DNA from: Nocardia panacis
GTDB taxonomy: Bacteria > Actinomycetota > Actinomycetes > Mycobacteriales > Mycobacteriaceae
Reading direction: 5' to 3'
Assembly: GCF_003598715.1 (NCBI RefSeq)
Contig: NZ_QZFU01000006.1
Span: 62,001-126,000, forward strand
Length of the DNA: 64,000 nt
Notes under the pieces: generated by a model
What the model saw: only the letters and a program-made list of their open reading frames with translations
Database searches by the model: none
Told to the model about the DNA's origin: nothing
Shown: piece after piece, positions 36,089 to 44,421 of the stretch
Numbering within the stretch: the first letter of the stretch is position 1
Layout: the number at the start of each line of letters is the position of its first letter
Position numbers and translations under genes: made by a program

Positions 36089-36098
36089 GTTCGCGCTG

Positions 36099-36419
36099 TC
36101 AACTCTCCATCGATCCGCGCACCGCGGCCGCGCCCTCGGTGTCGGCCGCGCGGTAGATCGCCGCCGCGGCGACAACCCCCTCGTGGGTATCCTCGGCCCG
36201 CCGCACGCACGCCTGCCCGAAGCCGTGAATCGCGGTGGGAATCGCCGAAACCTGATCCACCATCGCCCGGTCGAGGGGCGAACCGGCGGCGGTGTGCGGC
36301 CGCAGCCGCACCTCGTCGACGTGACGCGCGCAGGACCGCACCGCCTCCGGGAAGTGCCCGGCGGCGACAACCATCTTCTCCAGCGACCTGATATCGAGCC
36401 GATTCCCGGTCATCGCCAT
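36099..36419 (-). CDS. EspC-like (DUF2580 / ESX-1 secretion-associated type) protein, 106 aa
   Basis: A two-helix protein of EspC size. The C-terminal AAAIYRAADTEGAAAVRG carries YxxxD (Y89, D93), the T7SS export signal, and resembles the AAKIYSEADE end of EspC. The ATG at 36419 overlaps the upstream stop as TGATG; ATG 36413 is also possible. In studied ESX systems such proteins are co-secreted with larger partners; here the adjacent 885-residue protein would be the natural one. Confidence 0.75.
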   Translation of the reverse strand: MAMTGNRLDIRSLEKMVVAAGHFPEAVRSCARHVDEVRLRPHTAAGSPLDRAMVDQVSAIPTAIHGFGQACVRRAEDTHEGVVAAAAIYRAADTEGAAAVRGSMES

Positions 36420-36757
36420 CAGCTCCGCGTCTCGCGGAACGCTTCGCGCTCGGCATTGCGGTAGGCGACCTCGGTCGGCAGATCGAACGCATCGATGGTG
36501 GAGGTCTCGGCCCCCTGATAGGCCATCTCGGCGCGCAATCCGACCCGCGACTTCATATGCGCCAACTTGGCGACCCGCAGGATCTCCGCCGACAGCCAGG
36601 CGTCGCCGTTGTCGCGGGCCTCCTCGGCGATGTGCATGCCGACGATCTCACCGCTGCGGCTACAGGCAACCCCGACGGAGTTATCCGGATTGAGTGTTTC
36701 GTAGACCATCCGGTTCCAATCCGGCGCCGCGGTCGCGTCGTCGTCCCAGTCGTTCAT
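36419..36757 (-). CDS. Small YbaB/EspL-like protein, 112 aa
   Basis: It has the strand-turn-strand then helix pattern of YbaB/EbfC-fold proteins (VGVACSRSGEIVGMHIAEEA, then LSAEILRVAKLAHMKSRVGL). Mycobacterial ESX loci encode proteins of this size and fold near substrates (EspL type). ATG 36757 overlaps the preceding TGA as ATGA. Assignment rests on pattern only. A chaperone-like or assembly role for the neighbouring secreted proteins is a reasonable guess. Confidence 0.55.
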   Translation of the reverse strand: MNDWDDDATAAPDWNRMVYETLNPDNSVGVACSRSGEIVGMHIAEEARDNGDAWLSAEILRVAKLAHMKSRVGLRAEMAYQGAETSTIDAFDLPTEVAYRNAEREAFRETRS

Positions 36758-37419
36758 GCGATGCTCTCCTCCAACTGCGCCGCCAGCGCGGCCCATACGT
36801 TGTCGTCCACGGTCATGACCTCGTCGAGGGTCCAGCAGCGCGTCCCGAGGTACATCTCCCCCGAGCGGTCGATCTCGACATCGAGGTGGTCGGGTCCGTC
36901 GGCACTGGAATTGAGGGTGATGGTGGTGACAGGTGGGCGCGTATCGTCCACGCTCACAATGGTTCCGCCGCCGCCCGGTATGAAGGTGTGCCTGCATCGG
37001 TTGCCTGCCTCCAGCGCCACCTCGGCGCTATTGGTGGTGATGGTGATCTCCGGATTCAGCAGCAGTTGCAGCACCCAGGACCGGGCCGGACTCTCCGGCC
37101 GATCCGAATTGATGGTCAGGGCCAAGGTGGTGGCCAGATCGACCACGAGCACCGAGTTCGTGGTGGTCACGCCGACGACCACCAGCCGCCGGGTCGAACC
37201 GTCCGGGAACGGCAGATCGTCGGCGGCATAGGCGAGTACGCCTGCGCTTCCCGCCGAACCCGCCGCCGGATACGCCGTGACGGTGCCGGCCGCGACATCG
37301 ATCGTGTAGGCGGCGATCACACCCGGCACCTGATCGGACAGGCCCGCGAGTCGGCTCAGGCCCTCCTCGTGCAGCCACCGCACCGTATCGGCCACGGTGA
37401 CGGCATCCGGCTCGGTCAC
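36754..37419 (-). CDS. Hypothetical accessory protein of the operon, 221 aa
   Basis: Not recognised. It is a mixed alpha/beta protein without signal peptide or membrane helix. Features are an N-terminal helix (DTVRWLHEEGLSRLAG), several short beta strands (TINSDRPESPARSWVLQLLL, EITITTNSAEVALEAGNRC) and a C-terminal strand-helix. GTG 37419 overlaps the upstream stop as GTGA, and its own stop overlaps the next gene as ATGA, so it is translationally locked between two YbaB-like small proteins. It may be a soluble partner or chaperone of the secreted proteins. Confidence 0.6.
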   Translation of the reverse strand: MTEPDAVTVADTVRWLHEEGLSRLAGLSDQVPGVIAAYTIDVAAGTVTAYPAAGSAGSAGVLAYAADDLPFPDGSTRRLVVVGVTTTNSVLVVDLATTLALTINSDRPESPARSWVLQLLLNPEITITTNSAEVALEAGNRCRHTFIPGGGGTIVSVDDTRPPVTTITLNSSADGPDHLDVEIDRSGEMYLGTRCWTLDEVMTVDDNVWAALAAQLEESIA

Positions 37420-37730
37420 AGCACCTGGTCGGCGAGGTCCGCCGGGTTCATCAAGGCGTCGTACTGTCGGGCGGCATCGGCGGCGCTGTCCTTGATGGCC
37501 GCCATGATCTCGACCACCAGTTCCGGACCGGAGAATCGGTCGACCGTGCCCGGCGCCAGATAGAGATTGGTGAGCCTGCCCATCGCATCGACCTCCGGAA
37601 TCACCAGGCCGCTCGGCGAGGGGCGGCGCGCCCGGATCGCATCGATCCGCTCGCGCAGGTCGGCGATCTTGTGGCGCAATTCCCGCGCCGCGTCGAGTGC
37701 CGCCTGCACACTGGATTCCGTCTCGCTCAT
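37416..37730 (-). CDS. YbaB/EbfC-like small protein, 104 aa
   Basis: A coiled N-terminal helix (ALDAARELRHKIADLRERID) is followed by the YbaB-like core VDAMGRLTNLYLAPGTVDRF and a second helix ELVVEIMAAIKDSAADAARQ. YbaB-fold proteins bind DNA or act as adaptors; EspL-like members occur in ESX loci. Start ATG 37730 with GGAGG 6 bases upstream. It overlaps the genes on both sides by four bases. Confidence 0.65.
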   Translation of the reverse strand: MSETESSVQAALDAARELRHKIADLRERIDAIRARRPSPSGLVIPEVDAMGRLTNLYLAPGTVDRFSGPELVVEIMAAIKDSAADAARQYDALMNPADLADQVL

Positions 37731-39214
37731 ACACTTCCTCCGGACTGGGACTGATTGGTTTGGGTGGGGGTCGGCGGAGTCACCGTCGGCGCGATGGTCG
37801 GCTTCTCGCCGATCACGAGTTCGGTGTGTTCGGTCTCGTCCACGTACAAGCGGCGGTCCGGATGCCACGCCACCACCCGGCTGCGCTCGTTCTTATTGCC
37901 CGCCCCACCGCCCATTCCCGGCGACAACGGCATATAGGGCATCATCGGCGAACCCGCGCCCGCGACGCCACGCGCGTTCGCCGCTGCGGCGGCTGCCGAG
38001 AGCGGCTCGACCAAAGGCGCTCGGGCCGAAGCGCCTGCGATGTTGGCGAGCCCACCGCCCATCGGAATGGACGCGGATTCTGCTGCCGCGATGCCCGAAT
38101 CGCCGCCCGGCCCACCCCCGAAACTCGGAATGCCGGAAATGCCTGACACATTCGGATAGTCGTCGTAGCCGTAGTCGTCGAGCGGATTGAGTCCGTCGCC
38201 GCGCCCCATCTGCTGCATGGAGGCCATATTGCTGAGCAGGCCCGGCAGCATCGAGGAGAGCATGCTCATCTCGTTGGCGCCGTTCTGACCGCCGCCGCCG
38301 CTCTGATTCGCTCCGGAAGGGTCCGTACCGCCAGGTGCGTTGCCGCCGGGCGCGGTACCGTCCGGAAGCGAACCGTCGGACGACGGCATGGTCACGCCGC
38401 CGGTCTTCGCGAAATCGGTCATCGTTTCCGCAGACCGCAGGTGCTTCTCCTTATAGTTGGCGAGCGCGGCCTGAGTCGCGGCTTGGTTCTTCGATTTGGT
38501 CGCCGCGACCAACTGGTCGCGGGCCTGTTGGATCTCATCCGGAGTCGGGTGCTGTTTCCTGGCACTGGTATAGGCGGCTCCGTACACATTGATATCGGCG
38601 GAGAGTTCGCGCAGCCCGAAACCCAATGCGTCCAATTGGCCGCGAAACTTGGTGATCTTCTCCGCGGCCTGCGCGCCAACCGGCACCCACTCGTTCAGCA
38701 CCGGCAGCGCGTTGTCCAGGCCCACCAGCGCCTCGGTGAGCGGACCATTGACGAAATCGCCGACCTTCGTGGCGAACTCCATCGCGTGGGCAGGCCCTTG
38801 ACCATCACGGAACTGCTGGGCGATGGTCATCGAACTGGTCGGACCCGCGGGAACCGCCGCGTCCACCGGGACCGGGCGCGGTGGATAGCGCATTTGACCA
38901 TCGGCATGATTGCTCACGATCTCGCGACCGATCCCACCGAGCTCACGCGCCGACTGGTCGTCGGCGCGGCTGTATTCCACGGCCGCCGCACCGATCCGCT
39001 CCGTCAAATCCTGGAGTTCGCTCACCGTGCCCAGCAGCGCGTTGAAGAGCTTTCCCGTCCGCTTCTTCAGCTCCGGTACCCACACCCGCGACACCGGGTC
39101 GGCTCCCGCGGCTTCGACCGTGCCAGCGGGCAGCATCGTGCCCATCGCCGTCATCAGCCGCGCGAGTTTCGGTGCGAGGCCGACGAGTTCGTTGATGTCG
39201 ACGTTCATTGCCAT
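37727..39214 (-). CDS. T7SS accessory protein, helical N-terminus and Gly/Met-rich C-terminus, 495 aa
   Basis: Residues 1-270 are predicted helical (DINELVGLAPKLARLMTAMG, then LDALGFGLRELSADINVYGA), like tandem WXG-type bundles. A Gly/Pro/Ser linker leads to the uncharged Met-rich stretch EMSMLSSMLPGLLSNMASMQ, then Gly-rich sequence and a short C-terminal part (SRVVAWHPDRRLYVDETEHT). No signal peptide. The start at 39214 (MAMNVD) or 39208 is undecided. The domain order resembles substrates of the Rv0025-Rv0029 type. Function unknown. Confidence 0.65.
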   Translation of the reverse strand: MAMNVDINELVGLAPKLARLMTAMGTMLPAGTVEAAGADPVSRVWVPELKKRTGKLFNALLGTVSELQDLTERIGAAAVEYSRADDQSARELGGIGREIVSNHADGQMRYPPRPVPVDAAVPAGPTSSMTIAQQFRDGQGPAHAMEFATKVGDFVNGPLTEALVGLDNALPVLNEWVPVGAQAAEKITKFRGQLDALGFGLRELSADINVYGAAYTSARKQHPTPDEIQQARDQLVAATKSKNQAATQAALANYKEKHLRSAETMTDFAKTGGVTMPSSDGSLPDGTAPGGNAPGGTDPSGANQSGGGGQNGANEMSMLSSMLPGLLSNMASMQQMGRGDGLNPLDDYGYDDYPNVSGISGIPSFGGGPGGDSGIAAAESASIPMGGGLANIAGASARAPLVEPLSAAAAAANARGVAGAGSPMMPYMPLSPGMGGGAGNKNERSRVVAWHPDRRLYVDETEHTELVIGEKPTIAPTVTPPTPTQTNQSQSGGSV

Positions 39215-39236
39215 GGTCTATCCGACTCCCTCCGTC

Positions 39237-40856
39237 TCACACGCCGATCGTCGACACTGCGGCCGGATTCGGATCATGCGCGGGTCCAGGGGCGTGCTGA
39301 TCGCCCTGCGCGACAGCGGTGACGCCCTTCGGACGCTGGAACGACAGGCCGGTGTCCGAGTCACCGTTCTTGGCCGACTGTTCGGCGGCCTCGTCTTCCA
39401 CCAGCCGAAGCTTGCCCTCGACAAGGGTTTCCGGCTTGCCATCCTCCGCGAATTTGACCACGATCGTCGTCCGTTTGCCCCAGATCGCGACGTCGCCGGT
39501 GATCAGCTCGTCCGGCCCCTTGGGCTCGCCGACCTGAGTGGCGTCGGTCCATTTCGCACTGGAATTCATATAGGCCGTCTGCGCGTCGGCGCCATTGATC
39601 TCCGCCGCGTGCAACGCGTCGTACACCAGTTGCGGAACCCACACCGTTCGATTGTCCTTGAACTTGTAGGGCAGACCGCCATCCGAATTCGGCTGCGGCA
39701 GTGGCGCTCCGCCCGCCGCGACCGGAGCGCCCGGTGTCGTGGCGTGCGACGCCGGAGTGATCGTGGGCTGGGGTGGCACGGCCAGCGGCGGACTCACCGG
39801 CTGCGGCGCGACCGGCTGCGGCATGCGCTCGGGGCGTGGTTCGCGCCCGTATGGCTGATATCCCATATCCGCGTTCTGCCGACCCGCTGCCTGGGCCAAT
39901 AGCGGACCCATCATCATCATCGTCGGGTCCAACCCACCGTATCCGCCCATGGCGCCCAACGCACCCCCGGCCTGCGCCGGGAGCTGCGTTTGGGGCGAGT
40001 TGCTCGACGACGAATCCCCCGGCGACTTCGGCCAATTCGTACTCGGGAAACCGGTGGTCGGGTCGGTGCCCGGCTTGTCGGTGATCGGATTCGTCGGGTC
40101 CTTCGGGACTTGCGGGAGCTGCGGGTTCAACCCATCACCGACGGGCAGCGTCGGCGTCTTGCCATCCGGTCCGGAATCTTTGAAGGTGGGGAGGGTAATG
40201 GGCTCCGTTTTCTGCTGTTGCTGCTGATTCTGCTGCTGCCCCAGCAAACCGCCGTTTCCGAGATTCCCGCCGCCCAAGTTTCCGCCCGCGCCACCAGCCA
40301 AACCTCCGGCACTCGCGTCGATCTTGCCGGAGTCGTTCTTCAACTGGTATTGCAGTAGCGAGCGCCGCTGCTTGGCCGAATCAAACGCTGCCATCGCCAC
40401 GTCGGAGACATATTTATCCTCTATACCCCGCCCCGGCATACCCATGCCGAATTTCGTGTTCAGCTCGCCGATGAACTGCTCGAGATCCTTCTTGCTGGCC
40501 GCTCGATGTTGCCCCGCAAGTTTCGTGGCATCGCGAAACTCCTTGTCGATCCTTTCGAATTCCCTGGCCTGCGCCGACAGTTGCCTCGCGCGTTCTGCGT
40601 AAGCCAAGCCTGCCTGCGTCCCTTGCCCTGCCCCTTCAAAAGCCACCACGGACAGAGGCGGGGGCGCAGGCACCGGACTGGGCTCAGGCGCGCCGTCTTC
40701 GCCGAACTCATTCCAGTATGAGACAAGAAATCCGAACAGGCCGCCATCCAGAAACTGATCGGTAGCCGCGCTGATCCTGTCGACAGTAGACGGCCAGGAA
40801 ATGCCGTTGATATCAGGAATCCAGAGTGGCGGCATATCGGCCGGTTTGTTCACCAT
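39237..40856 (-). CDS. T7SS accessory protein with Gln/Gly-rich middle and CHAP-like C-terminus, 539 aa
   Basis: An N-terminal helical hairpin (LAYAERARQLSAQAREFERI) is followed by a Gly/Asn/Gln-rich segment, a Met-run (DPTMMMMGPLLAQAAG) and Pro-rich linker. The C-terminal domain at about 400-500 (VPQLVYDALHAAEINGADAQ, then TGDVAIWGKRTTIVVKFA) corresponds by eye to the end of the gene at 27761, including the GDxAxW step. The catalytic Cys and His of true NlpC/CHAP enzymes are not apparent, so it is probably a binding or structural version. It lies 39 bases after the gene ending at 40896. Confidence 0.65.
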   Translation of the reverse strand: MVNKPADMPPLWIPDINGISWPSTVDRISAATDQFLDGGLFGFLVSYWNEFGEDGAPEPSPVPAPPPLSVVAFEGAGQGTQAGLAYAERARQLSAQAREFERIDKEFRDATKLAGQHRAASKKDLEQFIGELNTKFGMGMPGRGIEDKYVSDVAMAAFDSAKQRRSLLQYQLKNDSGKIDASAGGLAGGAGGNLGGGNLGNGGLLGQQQNQQQQQKTEPITLPTFKDSGPDGKTPTLPVGDGLNPQLPQVPKDPTNPITDKPGTDPTTGFPSTNWPKSPGDSSSSNSPQTQLPAQAGGALGAMGGYGGLDPTMMMMGPLLAQAAGRQNADMGYQPYGREPRPERMPQPVAPQPVSPPLAVPPQPTITPASHATTPGAPVAAGGAPLPQPNSDGGLPYKFKDNRTVWVPQLVYDALHAAEINGADAQTAYMNSSAKWTDATQVGEPKGPDELITGDVAIWGKRTTIVVKFAEDGKPETLVEGKLRLVEDEAAEQSAKNGDSDTGLSFQRPKGVTAVAQGDQHAPGPAHDPNPAAVSTIGV

Positions 40857-40895
40857 TTAGAGCTCCACGCCTCCGCCAAGGTCGACATAACGATT

Positions 40896-41708
40896 CTATG
40901 CCCTGGCCGGGGCCGAGCCATTTCCCTTGGGGAGCTCCACCCTGGGTGAAGCCTCCGTATTCTTATCCGACTTCGGCGTGGTCGAACCCGAGCCGGGCGA
41001 AGTTGATGATCCGGGTGGCGTTGTCGACGAACTCGACCCAAGCCCCAATCCGGCCATTCGGGTCGGAACCGGAACGGCCGCACCGCCGCCAAGAGGATTA
41101 GTATCGCCGCCAGGGGAATTAGTTCCTGATCCCTGCTGACCTTGCGTCGCACGGGTTTCTCCAGTGGTCGCACGGGTTTCTCCAGTGCGGGAACCACCAC
41201 CACCCAAGCCTGTGACCATACTGATGAGGTCCGATGGACTAGTATATTGGGTCGCGATGGCGGCGGCAGATGAGCCCGCACCCGAATAGAGCGGTGCCTT
41301 GATCCATGGATATTTATCGATACTCTTGCCGTAAATCTGATAGGCTTTTTTTCCGCCTTCGGTAAATCCGAAGGCATTTTCCAACTTCAGTCGCGTCAAT
41401 TTGGTGGCGTCCCGCACGGCGATATTCGCGGCAGCATTCGCGCCTGCAGCCGTACTACCGGCGGCCACCGCTTCATCCACCCCTTTCCTTGCCGCCTTGA
41501 AGCCCTTGAACACACCGGCCGCACCGAGGGTGGCGCCCCAGCCAACCTCCTTCGCGAAATCCACCCCACTCTCCTCTTGGTCGATGGCTTTCAAGGAACC
41601 CGCGAAAGCACCACCGGCGACACCAATAACTTTTCCGAACGGCCCACCGAATGCCGATGCGAACATGGTGGCACCGCCAATGAAACTGGCAAAATCTCCG
41701 AGGCTCAT
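40896..41708 (-). CDS. Hypothetical T7SS-linked protein with Gly/Ala hydrophobic N-terminus, 270 aa
   Basis: The N-terminus (FASFIGGATMFASAFGGPFG and VIGVAGGAFAGSLKAI) is weakly hydrophobic and glycine-zipper-like, suggesting membrane association. The middle resembles a short enzyme-like helix set (YQIYGKSIDKYPWIKAPLYS). The C-terminal 80 residues are Ser/Thr/Gly/Pro-rich and include a tandem repeat GETRATTGETRAT. Start ATG 41708 with GGGAG 8 bases upstream. First gene of the operon that runs to 33431; site 6 lies 57 bp upstream. Function unknown. Confidence 0.6.
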   Translation of the reverse strand: MSLGDFASFIGGATMFASAFGGPFGKVIGVAGGAFAGSLKAIDQEESGVDFAKEVGWGATLGAAGVFKGFKAARKGVDEAVAAGSTAAGANAAANIAVRDATKLTRLKLENAFGFTEGGKKAYQIYGKSIDKYPWIKAPLYSGAGSSAAAIATQYTSPSDLISMVTGLGGGGSRTGETRATTGETRATQGQQGSGTNSPGGDTNPLGGGAAVPVPTRMAGLGLGSSSSTTPPGSSTSPGSGSTTPKSDKNTEASPRVELPKGNGSAPARA

Positions 41709-41764
41709 GGCCAAGCTCCCGTCCGCGCAGCCGAATCTCCGGCACCTGCACCGATTGTCGAGGA

Positions 41765-41780
41765 TTCCCAGCGTCGGGAA
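41765..41780. promoter_or_regulatory. TTCCC-N6-GGGAA palindrome, site 6 (exact)
   Basis: TTCCCAGCGTCGGGAA lies in the 159-bp divergent gap between the eight-gene minus-strand operon (start 41708, 57 bp away) and the plus-strand SLT gene (start 41868, 88 bp away). It could serve both directions. Confidence 0.55.
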
Positions 41781-41867
41781 ACGATTCCGGCATCCGACCG
41801 GCGACGATGAAGCGCCGGCCGCCCGGCCGTACCCGGCCGAGGTTCGCCGTGGGAAGAGGGACCACTG

Positions 41868-43040
41868 ATGTCGGAGACCGATCGAAACACACCGGCGCAC
41901 AGCGGTGATGCCGTCGATGCCAAGGTCTCGGTACCAGAGCCCAAGAAGCAGGCTGCGAAAGCGCGCCGCTCATCCACACCGTCCAACCCTCGACACGGCA
42001 GTCCTCCAGCGGTAGTGGGCTCCCCCCAGCAAGCCGCGCCGGCGACTCCGCAAGCCGAGACCGCCACTGCCGCACCACCTTCGCAACACCTGAACGCAGG
42101 CGATCCTTCGGCCGCACTCGCTGGCGGACCGCTGGCCGCCGCGACGCTCGGCGCGCTGGCCGGCATCGCGGCACAGTTCGGTGATGGTCGCCCCACCGCC
42201 GATACCGGCCTGCCGACGCACCTCACCGAACCCGCGAATGTGCGGCCCACCGGTCCGGTCCTGTGGGATGGGGGAACCGGATCCAGCTACGCGGCAAAGG
42301 CACTCGGCGACGCCAACCAGGCGAACGCACTGAACACCCTGCACACCGAACTTGGTTCACTACTCAATGGAGCGGTCGACACCACCACCGGCGGCCGTGC
42401 GCAGATCGGCATCATCATGGCCGAGGTGGACTCCGCGCTCAACGCGCTCGGCGGCGTCGCCGACACTCCAGCAGGCAGGCAGATGCTCGTCTCCGCCCTC
42501 GGCAACGCCCTGCAGCGCGCGTCGAATGTGCTCGGCAATGGCCAAATCGCCGCCGCCGCGACGGCCGAGGGAATCGCGGCACTGTCCGCCCGCTATCTGC
42601 GGCAGACCCAGCCGCAACGGCGCACGAACCGGCGACCGTTCCGCCGCGGCATCGGCTCGGGTCCCCCGACCACCATGCCGACCGGCGAACAGGGCCAGTG
42701 GATAAATGAGGCGCTGCGCGTGCTGCGCGCCAATGGCTATGACACCCACGCGATCTCACCGTCCGATGTCGCCGCGATCATCCAGCACGAATCCGGCGGC
42801 AACCCGCATGCCATCAACCTGTGGGACAGCAACGCCGCCGCGGGCATCCCCTCCAAGGGTCTGATGCAGACCATCGATCCTACTTTCAACGCGTATTCCC
42901 TTCCCGGACACCGGGATATCTGGAACCCGGTCGACAATATCGTCGCCGGAGTGCGCTATGCCATCGACCGATACGGCTCCGTCGGCAACGTCCCCGGCAT
43001 CGCCAATCTCCGCTCCGGCGGCCACTATGTGGGGTACTGA
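41868..43040 (+). CDS. SLT-type lytic transglycosylase of the T7SS accessory block, 390 aa
   Basis: The C-terminal domain (about 270-390) is a soluble lytic transglycosylase/goose-lysozyme type fold that cuts the glycan strand of peptidoglycan. It shows AAIIQHESGGNPHAINLWD with catalytic Glu at about E308, GIPSKGLMQTIDPTFNAYSL and NIVAGVRYAIDRYG. The N-terminal 250 residues hold a disordered stretch, a hydrophobic GGPLAAATLGALAGIAAQ segment and a DUF4226-like helical module shared with the gene at 49343 (VDSALNALGGVADTPAGRQM). It has no signal peptide. The arrangement recalls mycobacterial Rv3896c. Confidence 0.85.
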   Translation: MSETDRNTPAHSGDAVDAKVSVPEPKKQAAKARRSSTPSNPRHGSPPAVVGSPQQAAPATPQAETATAAPPSQHLNAGDPSAALAGGPLAAATLGALAGIAAQFGDGRPTADTGLPTHLTEPANVRPTGPVLWDGGTGSSYAAKALGDANQANALNTLHTELGSLLNGAVDTTTGGRAQIGIIMAEVDSALNALGGVADTPAGRQMLVSALGNALQRASNVLGNGQIAAAATAEGIAALSARYLRQTQPQRRTNRRPFRRGIGSGPPTTMPTGEQGQWINEALRVLRANGYDTHAISPSDVAAIIQHESGGNPHAINLWDSNAAAGIPSKGLMQTIDPTFNAYSLPGHRDIWNPVDNIVAGVRYAIDRYGSVGNVPGIANLRSGGHYVGY

Positions 43041-43110
43041 GGTATCGCCGAGCAAATCGGCGATCTCCAAATAGCACCGGCCATAAACGAATTCATCCTA
43101 CGCCACCGGA

Positions 43111-43126
43111 TTCCCGTCGCTGGGGA
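43111..43126. promoter_or_regulatory. TTCCC-N6-GGGAA-like palindrome, site 7 (one mismatch)
   Basis: TTCCCGTCGCTGGGGA is one base from the motif and only 18 bp upstream of the GTG of the GNAT fusion gene. Its GGGGAG part could instead act as a distant ribosome site. Weakest member of the set. Confidence 0.3.
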
Positions 43127-43144
43127 GCCACAACAATTCACCGC

Positions 43145-44368
43145 GTGACCCCGCCTCTGCACCAGGCGGCCTTCGAACTGGTGACGATGCTGAACAAGAA
43201 CATCGCCATGAGCGCGAAGGCCATATGTAGCTTCTACAGCGAGCTCATTCGCAGGCTCCGATTGGCGCTGTCGACCGCAGCGCGGATCGATCGCGAATTG
43301 GGCGACGAATTGTCCGGCGTGACACAGATGAGGAAGGTGCCGATCGGCGGTCCGAGCGATATCCGCACGGCCCGCGCGACGGCTCGCGATCTCATGCATG
43401 GATGGTCCGATGCCGATCAGGTCAAGGATGCCGAACTCCTGGCCCAGGAGTTGGCCAAGAAAGCGGCACGCCAGGGGGGCGGCAGTGCCGTGATGCGCAT
43501 GGAGGTCGCGGGAGAAGAAGGCAATCGTCGGTTCCGGGTGCGCGTGATTCGAACGAGAAGCGACGAGGTTCCCAAAGAAGCCGCACTCGGCGACCAGATA
43601 TTCGCCGGAATTCCCAATGAGCGGGGGCGGGCGCCACTCGAGGGTGCAACGGGTGAGCGAGCCTTCTTCGAAATCCAAGAAGGAAGGGCCGCAAATCCGA
43701 AACCCTACGATAACAATCCATTCGAACCGGTCGATCCGATGCATCACTTCCCGAAATCCTATTTCGAGAAGCATCCGGGGGATTTCCGGGACGGCAAGGC
43801 GATAAAAATAGGCCCCGCAGAACCATCCGATACGGAGGATCTAGCTCGCATAATGCAGGATCGAGCTCGCACAGTGTTGGATCTAACTCGTACACAATGC
43901 CTCGCCACAGCGGAAGCGTACCAGCATCTGAACTGCCAGGAAAACGTGCTCAAATTCATCCACGAAAGCCTTGGCCCACGGAAGGTGATCGATTGGTTCA
44001 CCTGGATCGCCAATCGAGAGCCGATAATTGTCGCACGGTCGAGCAGCGGCGACGTTATCGGCATGGTGAAGTACTATATCCAGAAAGACAGCATGGCATA
44101 TATCGACGCCGTCTATGTCAGGCCAGGATGGAATGGTGGCGGAATCGGGCAACAGTTGATGCACGCCGCATTCGATGAATTCAGAGAAAAAGGCTGCATC
44201 GGCGTTCGATTGCATTCCACCGAACGCTCAGCCGCACATGAATGGTACATGAAACACTTCGGGTTCACAGAGGGCACACTGGATCCGGTGCCGGGACCAC
44301 TCGAAAATGCGCATATCATGGCTCGGCAACGAGAGCTTCTCAAGTATCTAGTGAAGCTCCAACCCTAA
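43145..44368 (+). CDS. Fusion of HATPase-like domain and GNAT acetyltransferase, 407 aa
   Basis: The C-terminal 130 residues form a GNAT N-acetyltransferase: VIGMVKYYIQKDSMAYIDAV, acetyl-CoA loop VRPGWNGGGIGQQLMHAAFD, then GVRLHSTERSAAHEWYMKHF. The N-terminal half recalls RsbW-type histidine-kinase-like ATPases (SDIRTARATARDLMHGWSDA and LLAQELAKKAARQGGG in the N-box position) but the catalytic asparagine is absent, so ATP binding is doubtful. Between them lies a triple 7-residue repeat. The start is GTG 43145 or ATG 43187. The region is clearly less GC-rich than its neighbours, hinting at recent acquisition. Substrate unknown; it converges on the RiPP cluster. Confidence 0.65.
   Translation: MTPPLHQAAFELVTMLNKNIAMSAKAICSFYSELIRRLRLALSTAARIDRELGDELSGVTQMRKVPIGGPSDIRTARATARDLMHGWSDADQVKDAELLAQELAKKAARQGGGSAVMRMEVAGEEGNRRFRVRVIRTRSDEVPKEAALGDQIFAGIPNERGRAPLEGATGERAFFEIQEGRAANPKPYDNNPFEPVDPMHHFPKSYFEKHPGDFRDGKAIKIGPAEPSDTEDLARIMQDRARTVLDLTRTQCLATAEAYQHLNCQENVLKFIHESLGPRKVIDWFTWIANREPIIVARSSSGDVIGMVKYYIQKDSMAYIDAVYVRPGWNGGGIGQQLMHAAFDEFREKGCIGVRLHSTERSAAHEWYMKHFGFTEGTLDPVPGPLENAHIMARQRELLKYLVKLQP
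43837..43899 (+). repeat. Three tandem 21-bp repeats inside the GNAT fusion gene
   Basis: Units at 43837, 43858 and 43879 each begin GGATC and contain ACTCG or GCTCG. They encode DLARIMQ, DRARTVL and DLTRTQC. In-frame slippage would add or remove heptads between the two domains. Confidence 0.7.
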
Positions 44369-44421
44369 AAAGTGGCCTGAACATTCACCTCTGTCGAAAT
44401 GAACCATACCAACCCCTCGGT

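Noticed and set aside
40926..40945. TTCCC...GGGGA near the end of the gene at 40896
   Set aside because: Spacing between half sites is 3, not 6, and it lies inside coding sequence.
42821..43144. Upstream extension of the GNAT fusion overlapping the SLT gene
   Set aside because: It is an out-of-frame reading of the SLT coding sequence; coding character begins at GTG 43145.
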